A stretch of DNA of 64,000 nucleotides from Gammaproteobacteria bacterium (GTDB taxonomy: Bacteria > Pseudomonadota > Gammaproteobacteria > Poriferisulfidales > GCA-002705445). Shown piece after piece: positions 38,159 to 47,225 of the stretch. Position 1 is the first letter of the stretch; each line of letters starts with the position of its first letter. The position numbers and the translations under genes are program-made. Below the pieces are notes generated by a model. That model saw only the letters and a list, made by a program, of their open reading frames with translations, did not search any database and was not told the origin of the DNA. The DNA is taken from assembly GCA_029268385.1 (NCBI GenBank), contig JAQWPG010000006.1:1-64000 (forward strand), given 5' to 3'.

Positions 38159-39457
38159 ATGAGAATTTTTAAAATCAAGAATATTATACTTCTATTAGCA
38201 TTAATGTTTTTAGCTGGAAGCCTATTAATTATTAAAGATAATAATGCATATGCTGCTAAAACGAGTCTACCGTTGAATCAATTACAAGCTTTTTCTGAGG
38301 TTTATTTAAAAATAAAGCAAAATTATGTGCAAGACATATCAGATAAAGAACTTTTTGATAATGCAATAAAAGGAATGCTTGAAGGCCTTGATCCTCACTC
38401 TACTTTTTTAAATGAAAAAGATTTCAAAGATCTTCAAATTGGAACGAAAGGAGAATTTGGAGGATTGGGTATTGAAGTTACGATGGAAGATGGTTTTGTA
38501 AAAGTGATTACACCAATAGATGATACTCCGGCATATAAAGCTGGTGTAAAAGCAGGTGACCTAATAATAGAAATTAACAAAAAATCTGTTAAAGGTCAGT
38601 CACTAAATCAAGCTGTGGATCAAATGAGAGGTAAAATTGGAAGCCCAATTTTATTAACTATTGCAAGAAAAGGAGAAACAGGTCCATTAGAAATAAAAAT
38701 TATCAGAGCTAAAATAGTTGTGAAAAGTGTCAAATATGAACTTATCGATAATAATTATGGATATATCAGAATATCCAGCTTTCAAAATAAAACTGGAAAT
38801 AATTTATACGATGCAATTTCTAACTTAAAAAAAGAAGCAAAGGGAAATATTAAAGGCTTTGTGTTGGATATGAGAAATAATCCAGGTGGTGTCTTAGGAG
38901 CAGCAGTTGATGTTAGCGATGCTTTTATAAAAGGTAAAAAGAAGCTAGTTTTCACAAAAGGTAAAACTGCTAACGCGATATATGAATTTAATTCAAATAA
39001 TACGGACTTAGCTGAAGGTAAACCAATTGTAGTATTAATAAATGGTGGTTCTGCTTCAGCATCAGAAATTGTAGCGGGCGCACTTCAAGACCATAATCGT
39101 GCTGTCATTATGGGCACTCAATCATTTGGAAAGGGTTCGGTTCAGACTATTTTGCCAATTACATCAAAAACTGCTGTAAAAATTACTACAGCCAGATACT
39201 ACACACCCAATGGCAGGTCCATACAAGCAAAAGGCATTACTCCAGATATTATTGTCAAAGATTTAGAATTAAGCACTCTTAATGAAAATAAAATGATCAA
39301 AGAGTCTGATTTAAAAGGGCATTTAGAAAATACTGATAAAAAAAATGCAGAAGAAATTCTTCAAATACAGAGTAAAAAACTTGAAAATGATTACCAACTA
39401 TCAGAGGCTATAAATTTACTAAAAGGCTTACACATAATATCTCTAAGCAAAAAATAA
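38159..39457 (+). CDS. ctpA: C-terminal processing peptidase (S41)
   Basis: The protein has 432 residues. An N-terminal signal or anchor helix (about 8-30) is followed by a PDZ domain (about 95-185, GGLGIEVTMEDGFVKVITPI). The S41 core has catalytic Ser in NGGSASASEIVAGAL and Lys in QSFGKGSVQTI. It processes or degrades periplasmic proteins. The envC-ctpA order is common in proteobacteria. Confidence 0.96.
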   Translation: MRIFKIKNIILLLALMFLAGSLLIIKDNNAYAAKTSLPLNQLQAFSEVYLKIKQNYVQDISDKELFDNAIKGMLEGLDPHSTFLNEKDFKDLQIGTKGEFGGLGIEVTMEDGFVKVITPIDDTPAYKAGVKAGDLIIEINKKSVKGQSLNQAVDQMRGKIGSPILLTIARKGETGPLEIKIIRAKIVVKSVKYELIDNNYGYIRISSFQNKTGNNLYDAISNLKKEAKGNIKGFVLDMRNNPGGVLGAAVDVSDAFIKGKKKLVFTKGKTANAIYEFNSNNTDLAEGKPIVVLINGGSASASEIVAGALQDHNRAVIMGTQSFGKGSVQTILPITSKTAVKITTARYYTPNGRSIQAKGITPDIIVKDLELSTLNENKMIKESDLKGHLENTDKKNAEEILQIQSKKLENDYQLSEAINLLKGLHIISLSKK

Positions 39458-39491
39458 ATTAAATCAATAACTAAGAGATGAAAAATAGATC

Positions 39492-39519
39492 TTGAGTGTT
39501 ACAAAATCCATTGTATAAT
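39492..39519 (+). promoter_or_regulatory. Promoter of dksA with GC-rich discriminator
   Basis: TTGAGT (39492-39497), 16 bp and a perfect TATAAT (39514-39519) are followed at once by AACGCGCC. A GC-rich discriminator is typical of ppGpp/DksA-repressed promoters and stands out in this AT-rich sequence, which suggests autoregulation. Confidence 0.65.
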
Positions 39520-39577
39520 AACGCGCCTACATAATATAAGTTCACTACTTTAAAAAATTATAAGGGATGATGGCTAA

Positions 39578-39988
39578 ATGAAATACACAGAAGCAAAAAT
39601 AAAAAAAGCAGCTGCAAGCCGCTATATGAATGAAGATCAGCTTGATTTTTTTAAAGACCGCCTTGTCAATATGAAAATAGAATTAAGAAAGCACTTAGAA
39701 AATGAGAGAGCTGAGTTATCTCAGCAGTCTAGAGAGTGCGATGATCTTGATCGCGCACAAATTGAAGAAGAGATACACTTAAGATTGCGAATACTAGATA
39801 GAGAATCTAAGCTTCTTCCTAAAATTGATGAAGCCATTAAAAGAATAGATGACGGAAGTTATGGCTATTGTATTAATACCGGAGAGGCCATAGGCATTGA
39901 GCGACTTTTAGTTAGGCCAACAGCCTTATTTTGTGCCGAGGAAAAAAGCAGGCAAGAAAGGATAGAAAAAGCTTACAGAGATTTCTAG
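39578..39988 (+). CDS. dksA: RNA polymerase-binding factor DksA, zinc-site variant
   Basis: The protein has 136 residues. A coiled-coil tip contains DDLDRAQIEEE, retaining the two Asp and Ala residues needed in the secondary channel, so it should still act with ppGpp. The usual CxxC...CxxC zinc finger is instead CINT...CAEE, keeping two of four cysteines. This is the pattern of redox- or zinc-independent paralogues such as Pseudomonas DksA2. No second dksA is seen in the window. Confidence 0.92.
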   Translation: MKYTEAKIKKAAASRYMNEDQLDFFKDRLVNMKIELRKHLENERAELSQQSRECDDLDRAQIEEEIHLRLRILDRESKLLPKIDEAIKRIDDGSYGYCINTGEAIGIERLLVRPTALFCAEEKSRQERIEKAYRDF

Positions 39989-40023
39989 TTTATAATATTA
40001 GAACCTCTGCAATTTAATTTTTT

Positions 40024-40479
40024 CTAATTTATATTACTATTAAAAAGATCAGACATTCTTGTTTTAACATTAGGCATCATAACCGTTGCTTCAAACTTCT
40101 CTACAGCTTTAGCCATTTCATCTTTATTATTTGCATCAGATACTTGTATCAGCCCTGCCATTGCCATCATTGCATGTGGCGCACATTTATATAAGTAAAT
40201 TCCGTTCACATCAAATTTTATTACTGTTGAAGGCTTATATTTTGTATCAAAAGCCACGCTACCATCTGGGCCTGCAACGGTCACAGCATTATGCCCTGCA
40301 TCTGTCATTTCAAAAGTGATACTATCACCAGTGTTTATTTTTATAAAAGCTGGTTCAAAAACCATGGATCCTTCAGCTCCGTTATTTAGCATTTTCACGA
40401 CATGATTTTCAGATGCATGCGCTATTCCACCAAGCATAATTGCGATAATTAAACCTAAAAATTTTGTAAATTTACACAT
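40024..40479 (-). CDS. Pseudoazurin (type 1 copper protein)
   Basis: The protein has 151 residues from the ATG ending at 40479. An extra 10 codons upstream lack signal-peptide character. A signal peptide ends at AHA/SE. The mature part starts ENHVVKMLNNGAEGSMVFEP, very like pseudoazurin. Copper ligands are His in AGHN, and Cys, His and Met in KCAPHAMMAM. It carries electrons in the periplasm, often to nitrite or nitrous-oxide reductase, but no such enzyme is in the window. Confidence 0.93.
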   Translation of the reverse strand: MCKFTKFLGLIIAIMLGGIAHASENHVVKMLNNGAEGSMVFEPAFIKINTGDSITFEMTDAGHNAVTVAGPDGSVAFDTKYKPSTVIKFDVNGIYLYKCAPHAMMAMAGLIQVSDANNKDEMAKAVEKFEATVMMPNVKTRMSDLFNSNIN

Positions 40480-40555
40480 ATTAATTTCCCTATTGTTAAA
40501 ATATCTCACGTGAAGTATTATACTCTAATATATTAGAAAATACTCATATAGATTT

Positions 40556-40735
40556 ATGAACAAAACCTTAATAGAAAAAAATAAAGAAAACGCTAAAAAT
40601 GCTTTAGCAGAAGCTAAGGAAAGAAAAAAGCAAAAGGTTTTAATTATGAGAGCAAAAGAAAAAAATGGGCCAAAAGGCCTAGAACCTACTAGATTCGGTG
40701 ATTGGGAAAGAAAAGGTATCACGTACGACTTTTAG
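40556..40735 (+). CDS. DUF1674 protein (SdhAF4-like)
   Basis: A 59-residue frame has a lysine-rich N-terminal helix (KNALAEAKERKKQK) and the DUF1674 tail GPKGLEPTRFGDWERKGITY ending in Asp-Phe. In mitochondria and alphaproteobacteria this family (SdhAF4/SdhE-independent flavin assembly) helps build succinate dehydrogenase. The tail match is strong; the role here is inferred. It is convergent with the AlkA-like gene (2 bp between stops). Confidence 0.8.
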   Translation: MNKTLIEKNKENAKNALAEAKERKKQKVLIMRAKEKNGPKGLEPTRFGDWERKGITYDF

Positions 40736-40737
40736 AT

Positions 40738-41352
40738 TTAAACGCCCAAATGCTCCCATAAATACCAACAAACAATAGATCTGTATGGGGTCCATCTATC
40801 CGCTATAGATACTATCTGTTTTTGATCATCTTTACTTACGTCATAAATCTCTGATACTGCTCTTCTTAAAGCAATATCTCCGATAGAAAAAATATCCAGT
40901 CTCTTATAAGCAAACATTAAAAACATTTCAGAAGTCCAAGGACCTACGCCTTTCAAACTTGACAAAAAATCTTTTGCATCAGCATCATTTAAACTCTTAA
41001 CTGATTCTAAAGATAATTTTTTAGATATAATTTTTTTTGCTATAGTTTTAATATATTCGTGTTTCCTGGAAGAAAGCCCTTGTTTTCTTGCCCATTTCAA
41101 ATTTGATTGGGAAATAAAAATTAAAAACTTCTTTTTATTTTTTGTTTCAGAGATCAATCTATTCCATATTACATCAGCTACCTTTGCAGATATTTGCTGA
41201 CCAACTATGGACTGAGCTAGTTCGTAAAATAAAATTTCTTCTTTGATGATTGGCTTTTGTAAAAAAGGACATTTTTTTGAGTTATCAAGAATAGGTCCTA
41301 ATTTTTTATCTTTACGTAATAACTCTTTTAGGATTTTTTTTTGACTATTCAA
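40738..41352 (-). CDS. DNA-3-methyladenine glycosylase (AlkA/MagA-like)
   Basis: The protein has 204 residues, starting at TTG. The HhH-GPD fold includes QQISAKVADVIWNRL, the hairpin LKGVGPWTSEMFLMF and the catalytic Asp in SIGDIALRRAV. It lacks the N-terminal domain of E. coli AlkA, so it resembles the shorter Mag-type enzymes that remove alkylated purines. It lies 6 bp after trpS. Confidence 0.9.
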   Translation of the reverse strand: MNSQKKILKELLRKDKKLGPILDNSKKCPFLQKPIIKEEILFYELAQSIVGQQISAKVADVIWNRLISETKNKKKFLIFISQSNLKWARKQGLSSRKHEYIKTIAKKIISKKLSLESVKSLNDADAKDFLSSLKGVGPWTSEMFLMFAYKRLDIFSIGDIALRRAVSEIYDVSKDDQKQIVSIADRWTPYRSIVCWYLWEHLGV

Positions 41353-41358
41353 TTGGAA

Positions 41359-42378
41359 TTAACTTACAGAATTTAAACCTGTGACATCATATACTTCTTT
41401 TAAAACTTTTTTTGCTATTTTTTGCGCATCTAACGAACCAGAATCTAAAATTCCCTGAAGATAATCATGATTATCTAGTAATTTAATCATTTCTTCTCTA
41501 ATTGGACTTAGTTTATTTATCACTACTTCTATTAAATCTTCTTTAAGATCAGAAAAATTTCTATTTTGATACTTAAGAAAAACTTCATCAAAATTTTTAT
41601 TTTCGCATGCAGAATATATTGTTAATAAATTTTTTGCTTCTGGCATATTTTCAAGTTCTTCTATATTTTCTGGAAGTGGCATAGCGTCTGTTTTTGCTTT
41701 TTTAATCTTTTTTGCGATTTCATCATTATTATCAGTAAGCATAATTCTTGAGTATTCTGATATATCAGATTTGCTCATTTTTTTTGTTCCGTCTCTAAGG
41801 CTCATAATTCTTGCTGCGCTCTTCATAATAATTGGTTCAGGCATTGGGAAAACTTCTTTTTTAAAATCATTATTAAATTTTTGCACAATGTCTCTTGTGA
41901 GTTCTAGATGTTGTTTTTGGTCTTCTCCTACTGGAACATGGGTTGCTTTATATATCATAATGTCAGAAGCCATTAATATTGGATAAGTATAAAGTCCGAC
42001 GCTAACTTTTTCTTTGTTTTTACCTGCCTTATCCTTAAATTGTGTCATTCTATTTAACCATCCCATTCTTGCGATACAGTTTAATACCCAAGCAAGTTGA
42101 GTATGCTCTGGGACCTGTGACTGATTAAAAATAATACTTTTCTTTGGATCTATGCCAGACGCAATGAAAGCTGCTGCTACTTCACATTTATTTGCTATTA
42201 GGTCTTTGGGATCCTGCCATACAGTAATAGCATGAAGATCTACAACACAAAACAGTGATTGAAATTTTTCTTGTAAAGGAACAAAATTTTTTATAGCACC
42301 TAGATAGTTTCCTAAGTGTAAACCTCCCGTAGGCTGCACACCAGACAAAACTCTTCCAGAAAAAAAATTTTTATTCAT
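41359..42378 (-). CDS. trpS: Tryptophanyl-tRNA synthetase
   Basis: The protein has 339 residues. The class I signatures are present as TGGLHLGNYLGAIKN (HIGH equivalent) and KKMSKSD. VGEDQKQHLELTRDI is the conserved substrate-pocket stretch. It overlaps the ferritin-like gene by 8 bp. Confidence 0.97.
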   Translation of the reverse strand: MNKNFFSGRVLSGVQPTGGLHLGNYLGAIKNFVPLQEKFQSLFCVVDLHAITVWQDPKDLIANKCEVAAAFIASGIDPKKSIIFNQSQVPEHTQLAWVLNCIARMGWLNRMTQFKDKAGKNKEKVSVGLYTYPILMASDIMIYKATHVPVGEDQKQHLELTRDIVQKFNNDFKKEVFPMPEPIIMKSAARIMSLRDGTKKMSKSDISEYSRIMLTDNNDEIAKKIKKAKTDAMPLPENIEELENMPEAKNLLTIYSACENKNFDEVFLKYQNRNFSDLKEDLIEVVINKLSPIREEMIKLLDNHDYLQGILDSGSLDAQKIAKKVLKEVYDVTGLNSVS

Positions 42379-42805
42379 AATCTCTTAGCATTTTTTCAAC
42401 TTTTAAACTATGTATCTCTTCATTTTTGATCATTTCCTTTGCGTATTCTTCTAAGTAAATGCTCTTTCCTTCTACTTCAGACAATAGATCTTTATACAAA
42501 GATACTGCTTTTCTTTCATGTTGTAGACTTTCTTCAAGTAATGCTTGGATCGAATGCTCATTTGATTCATCAATTATGGAAATATCTTGAGATGGGTGTC
42601 CACCTAGGCTTACTAATAACTCTCCAGCACTTTGAGCGTGCACTAAAGATTCTGATGACTGTTCATTAAAATACGATATTAAACTCTCTCTATAAGGTCC
42701 AACAACCATAAGCGCGGAGTGAGTATATCTAACTACGCCAGCTAACTCGTACTTCATTATTTCATTTAATAATGCGATAACTTCTTCCCTATTAACGTTT
42801 TCCAT
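42371..42805 (-). CDS. Bacterioferritin/ferritin-like di-iron protein
   Basis: The protein has 144 residues with four helices. Ligand pattern: Glu in MKYELAGVVRYTH, E..H in SSESLVHAQSAGELL, Glu in ESLQHERKAV and EEIHSLKVEKML. These four helical Glu and Glu-x-x-His sites fit a ferritin-like di-iron centre. It is shorter than classical bacterioferritin (about 158), so cage formation and haem binding are uncertain. Iron storage or Dps-like detoxification are both possible. Confidence 0.82.
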   Translation of the reverse strand: MENVNREEVIALLNEIMKYELAGVVRYTHSALMVVGPYRESLISYFNEQSSESLVHAQSAGELLVSLGGHPSQDISIIDESNEHSIQALLEESLQHERKAVSLYKDLLSEVEGKSIYLEEYAKEMIKNEEIHSLKVEKMLRDYE

Positions 42806-42880
42806 ATAAAAACCTCAGCAAATATTTGTAAATAAAGTTAGATATTATTGTATCAAAATTATTTATGCAAAATTAGTGTT

Positions 42881-43183
42881 TTATTTTTTATAAAAAATTT
42901 TTGTAAACTTGTTTATTGTCTTTTTCTCCATTGCCCAAAAATAAGAAAATTGTCCAAATATTGTTGCTATTATTATTAACAGGACCTGATAAAGTGGTAA
43001 GACTAAAATTATTCTAGTTACCCAATAAAAAAAACTTCCGTACAAATCCTTTGTAACCAGAAGTAAATTTAGAAGATAATCTGCAAAATATAGTGCGGCT
43101 GAGCCAGTTAATGCAAAGACTATATTTACGATAAACAGTTGATAATTTGAATCAACTTTAAAAAAACTTCTAATTTTTTTCAT
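42881..43183 (-). CDS. Small membrane protein, DUF6787-like
   Basis: The protein has 100 residues with two or three hydrophobic helices (IVNIVFALTGSAALYFADYL and VLLIIIATIFGQFSYFWAME). The FALTGSAALY stretch and the closing FGQFSYFW resemble DUF6787 proteins from other phyla; I recall this only loosely. It is in a minus-strand row with MOSC and DUF393 genes. The function is unknown. Confidence 0.7.
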   Translation of the reverse strand: MKKIRSFFKVDSNYQLFIVNIVFALTGSAALYFADYLLNLLLVTKDLYGSFFYWVTRIILVLPLYQVLLIIIATIFGQFSYFWAMEKKTINKFTKIFYKK

Positions 43184-43191
43184 TTTTTTCT

Positions 43192-43854
43192 CTAAATCGA
43201 ATCGTAATGGCCTAGTTTAACAAGTCTAGAAGAAAAACGTTCTTTTATTTCTTCAGACAGACAATCTATTTTAAGTGCTTTTTGCATAGCATCAATATTT
43301 TCTTTTGCGTCAAAAATCAATTTTGAAATTTCGTACACACTCATAGTAATTTCCTCACGATGTATTAGTTCTAAATCATTACCTTTTGAAATTGGGCCAC
43401 CCTTAAGAACTTCCATATACATTCCAAGATGACCGTAATCTATAAAAAGCTTTGGAAAATCTCTTTGGTTCATTTTTATTCCCAGCTTATAACAAGGTAT
43501 TCTAGGCTGTGTTATTCGCAATATAGTATTTGATATATTAAATTGGTCACCAATATAAAATTCTTTTTCATCAAAATTATCTATAGTCAGATTTTCCCCC
43601 ATTAACCCATAACTGTTTGAAAAATTTTTTTTTAAGCAATCTCCCCAATGGTCGTAATGTTTATACGAGTATGCATAAATCGCCTTATGAAATCCCCCAT
43701 GAGCTTTTAAATCTGCTTGTTTATCACCCTTAATTCCTAAGGGTCCTACAATCACTTCATCTTCGGTTGGTTTTTTAAAAATACTTGTATTTAATTTTTT
43801 TTTATTAAATATTATTGTTTTAGGAGAGGATATATTTATTGATATTATTTTCAT
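43192..43854 (-). CDS. MOSC-domain protein (YiiM-like)
   Basis: The protein has 220 residues. The MOSC fold carries GIKGDKQADLKAHGG, YGLMGENLTI and the conserved Cys in TQPRIPCYKLG. YiiM-type proteins reduce N-hydroxylated substrates with molybdenum cofactor; the Cys would bind Mo. It overlaps the DUF393 gene by 4 bp, suggesting a joint redox or detoxification unit. Confidence 0.9.
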   Translation of the reverse strand: MKIISINISSPKTIIFNKKKLNTSIFKKPTEDEVIVGPLGIKGDKQADLKAHGGFHKAIYAYSYKHYDHWGDCLKKNFSNSYGLMGENLTIDNFDEKEFYIGDQFNISNTILRITQPRIPCYKLGIKMNQRDFPKLFIDYGHLGMYMEVLKGGPISKGNDLELIHREEITMSVYEISKLIFDAKENIDAMQKALKIDCLSEEIKERFSSRLVKLGHYDSI

Positions 43855-44198
43855 CTAAATAATTTACTCTTCAAGTACAAAAAATAAGCTATAACTTCGT
43901 AAATTATATTAAAGAATGGAAAAATTAGTGGGTTTTGAAATATCTTACATAAGAAATTATATTTCGGTATTTGTTTCCAGATTATTAAAAAAGATTTTGC
44001 ACCAGAAATAATCTTTCCATTTTCAAGCACATGCATTCTTCTATAAAGTTCGTCTGTTTTTTTATTAGTTTCGCTTTCAGAGTCTTTATATGTAGAAATA
44101 TCGACCCATTCAATTTTGTCTTTAGAATGTTTTTTATATTCATTGATTTCTGTTCTGCAGATTGAGCAAGAATTATTAAAATATACTTTTGTTTTCAT
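43851..44198 (-). CDS. DUF393 thiol-disulfide oxidoreductase-like protein
   Basis: The protein has 115 residues. The N-terminus KVYFNNSCSICRTEI has a CSIC active site of the DCC/DUF393 (YuxK) family. A hydrophobic C-terminal segment (LIFPFFNIIYEVIAYFLYL) may bind the membrane. It is followed by the MOSC gene with overlap. The substrate is unknown. Confidence 0.85.
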   Translation of the reverse strand: MKTKVYFNNSCSICRTEINEYKKHSKDKIEWVDISTYKDSESETNKKTDELYRRMHVLENGKIISGAKSFLIIWKQIPKYNFLCKIFQNPLIFPFFNIIYEVIAYFLYLKSKLFR

Positions 44199-44217
44199 TT
44201 AAATTATTAAAAATTTA

Positions 44218-45708
44218 TTATTCATCTTTCCATCCAACTTTACTCAAAAAGTCATCGTATGAACCTTCAAATACTGTTACTTTATTATCATCAAAAATCA
44301 CTAATTTATTGGCTACTTCTCTTAAAAAATATTCGTCGTGAGTTACCATCATAACTGCTCCATCAAAGGATTTAATAGCTTGTAATAACGATTCACATGA
44401 ATCAAGATCCAGATGATTAGTTGGTTCATCTAACATTAGCAAATTTGCTGGTTTAAGCAATATTTTACCTAACATTACCCTACTTTTTTCTCCCCCAGAA
44501 AGCACTTTTATTGGTTTACCTGATAGTCTACTTGAAAACATCATACTCCCGCATACTTGTCTTACTTTGGTTTCTTCCATTTCTGGAACATAACTTTGTA
44601 TTTCCTGGTAAACACTATTATTTGGACTTAAACGATCAATATTCATTTGTCCAAAATAACCAAAGTTTGTCTTTTGGTGTATATTAATATCGCCAGATAT
44701 GGGTTTTAAATCTCCTGTTATTAATTTTAAAAGTGTTGATTTTCCCTTTCCATTTTTCCCTATTACACATATTTTGTCTGTCTTTTTAATACTAAAAGAA
44801 ACATTTTTTATAAGATAGTTTTCTTCCTTATAAAAGAAATTTACTTTTTTAATATTTAGTAAATTTTCTTTGCTCTGATACGGTAGATAATTAAATTTAA
44901 AATCTAAGTTTGCAATTGCCGCAAGTTTTTCTTTTCTACCATTTTTTTCTAACATTTTTATTTTTGATTGAGCTCGACTTGCCATACTGGCTTTTGACCC
45001 AAATCTTTTTATCCACTCTTCAGTTTTCTCTCTTTTTTTGCTCTCATTCAAAACTGTTTTGTTGTATATTTCTTCTTCTTCTAAAATTTTCTCCATTACG
45101 TTTTCAGTATTTCCTGATGTTTTTTTGAAAATTCCTCGATGTATATTTAATGTATGACTAATTACGCTATTCATAAAATCTCTATCATGCGTTATTAATA
45201 TAATTTCTTGACGCCAATCATTTAGAAATTTTTTCAGCCATCTAATAGAGTGAATATCTAAATAATTTGTCGGCTCATCAAGTAAAAGCATATTTGGCTC
45301 ATCAAGCAAAAGTTTAGCTAAGTTTATTTTTACCTGGAATCCTCCTGAGAAATCATTAGGATTTTTCATCATTTCATCATATGTAAATCCAAGGCCGGTT
45401 AATATAGATTCTCCTTTCCATCCTTCGTACTCTCTGTCGCCAGTAAGTATACTGCAAACTTCTTCTAATACTGTATCGTGAGAAAATTTAATATGCTGCT
45501 CAAGGTGACCAATCTTATAACCTTTCGGAATTATTATTTCTCCGCTATCTGGCTCAAGTTGTCCTAATATTAATTTTAAAAATGTACTTTTGCCTGATCC
45601 GTTTCTTCCAATGAAACCAACCTTTTCTTTTTTATTAATAATTACATTTACATCTTTAAATATTTCTTGACCAGAAAACGATATTTCTAAACCTTGTGTC
45701 TTGAACAT
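44218..45708 (-). CDS. ABC-F family ATPase
   Basis: The protein has 496 residues with two ABC domains and no membrane segments. Domain 1 has GRNGSGKST, SGGFQVK (variant signature) and LLLDEPTNYLD. Domain 2 has GKNGKGKST, LSGGEKSR and LMLDEPTNHLD. The linker has KIKMLEKNGRKEK. This architecture is that of EttA/YbiT-like translation factors acting at the ribosome, not a transporter. The exact subfamily is not certain. Confidence 0.92.
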   Translation of the reverse strand: MFKTQGLEISFSGQEIFKDVNVIINKKEKVGFIGRNGSGKSTFLKLILGQLEPDSGEIIIPKGYKIGHLEQHIKFSHDTVLEEVCSILTGDREYEGWKGESILTGLGFTYDEMMKNPNDFSGGFQVKINLAKLLLDEPNMLLLDEPTNYLDIHSIRWLKKFLNDWRQEIILITHDRDFMNSVISHTLNIHRGIFKKTSGNTENVMEKILEEEEIYNKTVLNESKKREKTEEWIKRFGSKASMASRAQSKIKMLEKNGRKEKLAAIANLDFKFNYLPYQSKENLLNIKKVNFFYKEENYLIKNVSFSIKKTDKICVIGKNGKGKSTLLKLITGDLKPISGDINIHQKTNFGYFGQMNIDRLSPNNSVYQEIQSYVPEMEETKVRQVCGSMMFSSRLSGKPIKVLSGGEKSRVMLGKILLKPANLLMLDEPTNHLDLDSCESLLQAIKSFDGAVMMVTHDEYFLREVANKLVIFDDNKVTVFEGSYDDFLSKVGWKDE

Positions 45709-45943
45709 AAAATTTTATTCTGTAGATTTTTTGAATTTGTCATTCTAATTCAATATGATTTAAATACAAATATTATTTGATATTAAGCATATTTAACGAA
45801 TTTATTGCTTGTATTATCATTAAGTTACTGTCAAAGTACCGCAAATTACAATTTTGTAGTTTATTAAAGATTCCCGCGTTGATTACTTAAAATACAGTGC
45901 TCCAGGTAATATACATTGGTTTCTAAAAATATATGGAAACTTA

Positions 45944-47224
45944 ATGGAAAATTTTGAAAACTTAGGACTGTGCAAGGCTCTAAATACATCTTTGAATAAA
46001 ATGGGATTTAAAAAACCCACGCCTATTCAGGCACAAGCAATACCATTGATTATAGAAGGACGTGATCTCTTAGGGTCTGCATCTACTGGGACAGGAAAGA
46101 CTGGCGCTTTTGCTATTCCGGTTATTGATAAAATTATTTCAACTGATGATGAATGTGCGCTTATTATTACACCAACTAGGGAACTTGCAAAACAAGTTGT
46201 TAGCGTCGTAAGAGATTTATTGGGCCAATCAAGTCAAATTAAAGCATCCTGTCTTATTGGTGGCGAGGCTATTAGCAAACAACTGTCCCAATTAAAAAGA
46301 AAACCAAGAATTATTATAGGCACACCTGGCCGCATATATGATCATTTAGAAAGAGGATCTTTAGGCCTTAAAAATGTAAATCATCTAGTTTTAGATGAAA
46401 CTGATCGAATGCTTGATATGGGTTTTGGTATTCAAATTGATCAAATTTTGAAATTTATGCCGCAAGAGAAGCAAACTTTAATGTTCTCAGCAACATTTCC
46501 TAAAAACATTATTACTTTGTCAAAAAAATATTTAAAAAATCCAGAAAGGATATCAGTAGACAAAGAGAATACGTTATCAAAAAATATTAAACATGAAATT
46601 ATAAATACTGATAATTCAAAAAAATATGAACTCCTTATAGAACAATTAGAAAAGAGGGAAGGATCTATTCTTGTATTTGCTAAAACAAAACATAGCACTG
46701 AAAAAATTGCAAAAAATCTTAAAAAAGATGGAATAAAAGCAGGCGCTTTAAATGGAGACCTTAGGCAAAGTAAGCGTGATAAGATTATGAGAAGTTTTAG
46801 AGAAAAAAAAATAAGAGTTTTAATTGCTACTGATATTGCCTCACGTGGCCTTGATGTTCCGCATTTAAAACATGTTATAAATTATGATCTTCCTCAAGTT
46901 GCAGAAGACTACATCCATAGAATAGGCAGGACTGCAAGAGCAGGAGAAAGCGGTGAAGCTATATGCTTTGTCTCTCCTAGCGAAGGACATTTATGGCTTA
47001 ATATAGATATGTTGATGAATCCAAATGCAAAGCATCAATATGCTCCTCGAAAAAATACTAGCAGTAGATCAAGAAGACGTAAAGCCGGATCTTCGAATGG
47101 AAAAAGTTTTAGCGATAAACCAAAAAGAAAATCAAATGCCGGATCTTCGAAAAAAACTATAAGAAGCTCAGACGCAAAACCTAAAAAAAGATTTTATGCG
47201 GCAAAAAAGAAATCAAAGAAATAA
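45944..47224 (+). CDS. DEAD-box RNA helicase (RhlE-like)
   Basis: The protein has 426 residues. Motifs run Q-motif TPIQAQAIPL, I ASTGTGKTG, Ia PTRELAKQ, GTPGR, II DETD (rather than DEAD), III SAT, then RGLDVPHLKHVINYD and HRIGRTARAG. The C-terminal 60 residues are basic and Ser/Arg/Lys-rich, an RNA-binding tail. The likely role is rRNA maturation or mRNA turnover. It has a 235-bp upstream region without other genes, possibly a long leader. Confidence 0.93.
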   Translation: MENFENLGLCKALNTSLNKMGFKKPTPIQAQAIPLIIEGRDLLGSASTGTGKTGAFAIPVIDKIISTDDECALIITPTRELAKQVVSVVRDLLGQSSQIKASCLIGGEAISKQLSQLKRKPRIIIGTPGRIYDHLERGSLGLKNVNHLVLDETDRMLDMGFGIQIDQILKFMPQEKQTLMFSATFPKNIITLSKKYLKNPERISVDKENTLSKNIKHEIINTDNSKKYELLIEQLEKREGSILVFAKTKHSTEKIAKNLKKDGIKAGALNGDLRQSKRDKIMRSFREKKIRVLIATDIASRGLDVPHLKHVINYDLPQVAEDYIHRIGRTARAGESGEAICFVSPSEGHLWLNIDMLMNPNAKHQYAPRKNTSSRSRRRKAGSSNGKSFSDKPKRKSNAGSSKKTIRSSDAKPKKRFYAAKKKSKK

Positions 47225-47225
47225 A

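Noticed and set aside
40525-40722. 65-codon minus-strand ORF opposite the DUF1674 gene
   Set aside because: The plus-strand frame has a recognisable family tail; the opposite frame is its antisense shadow.
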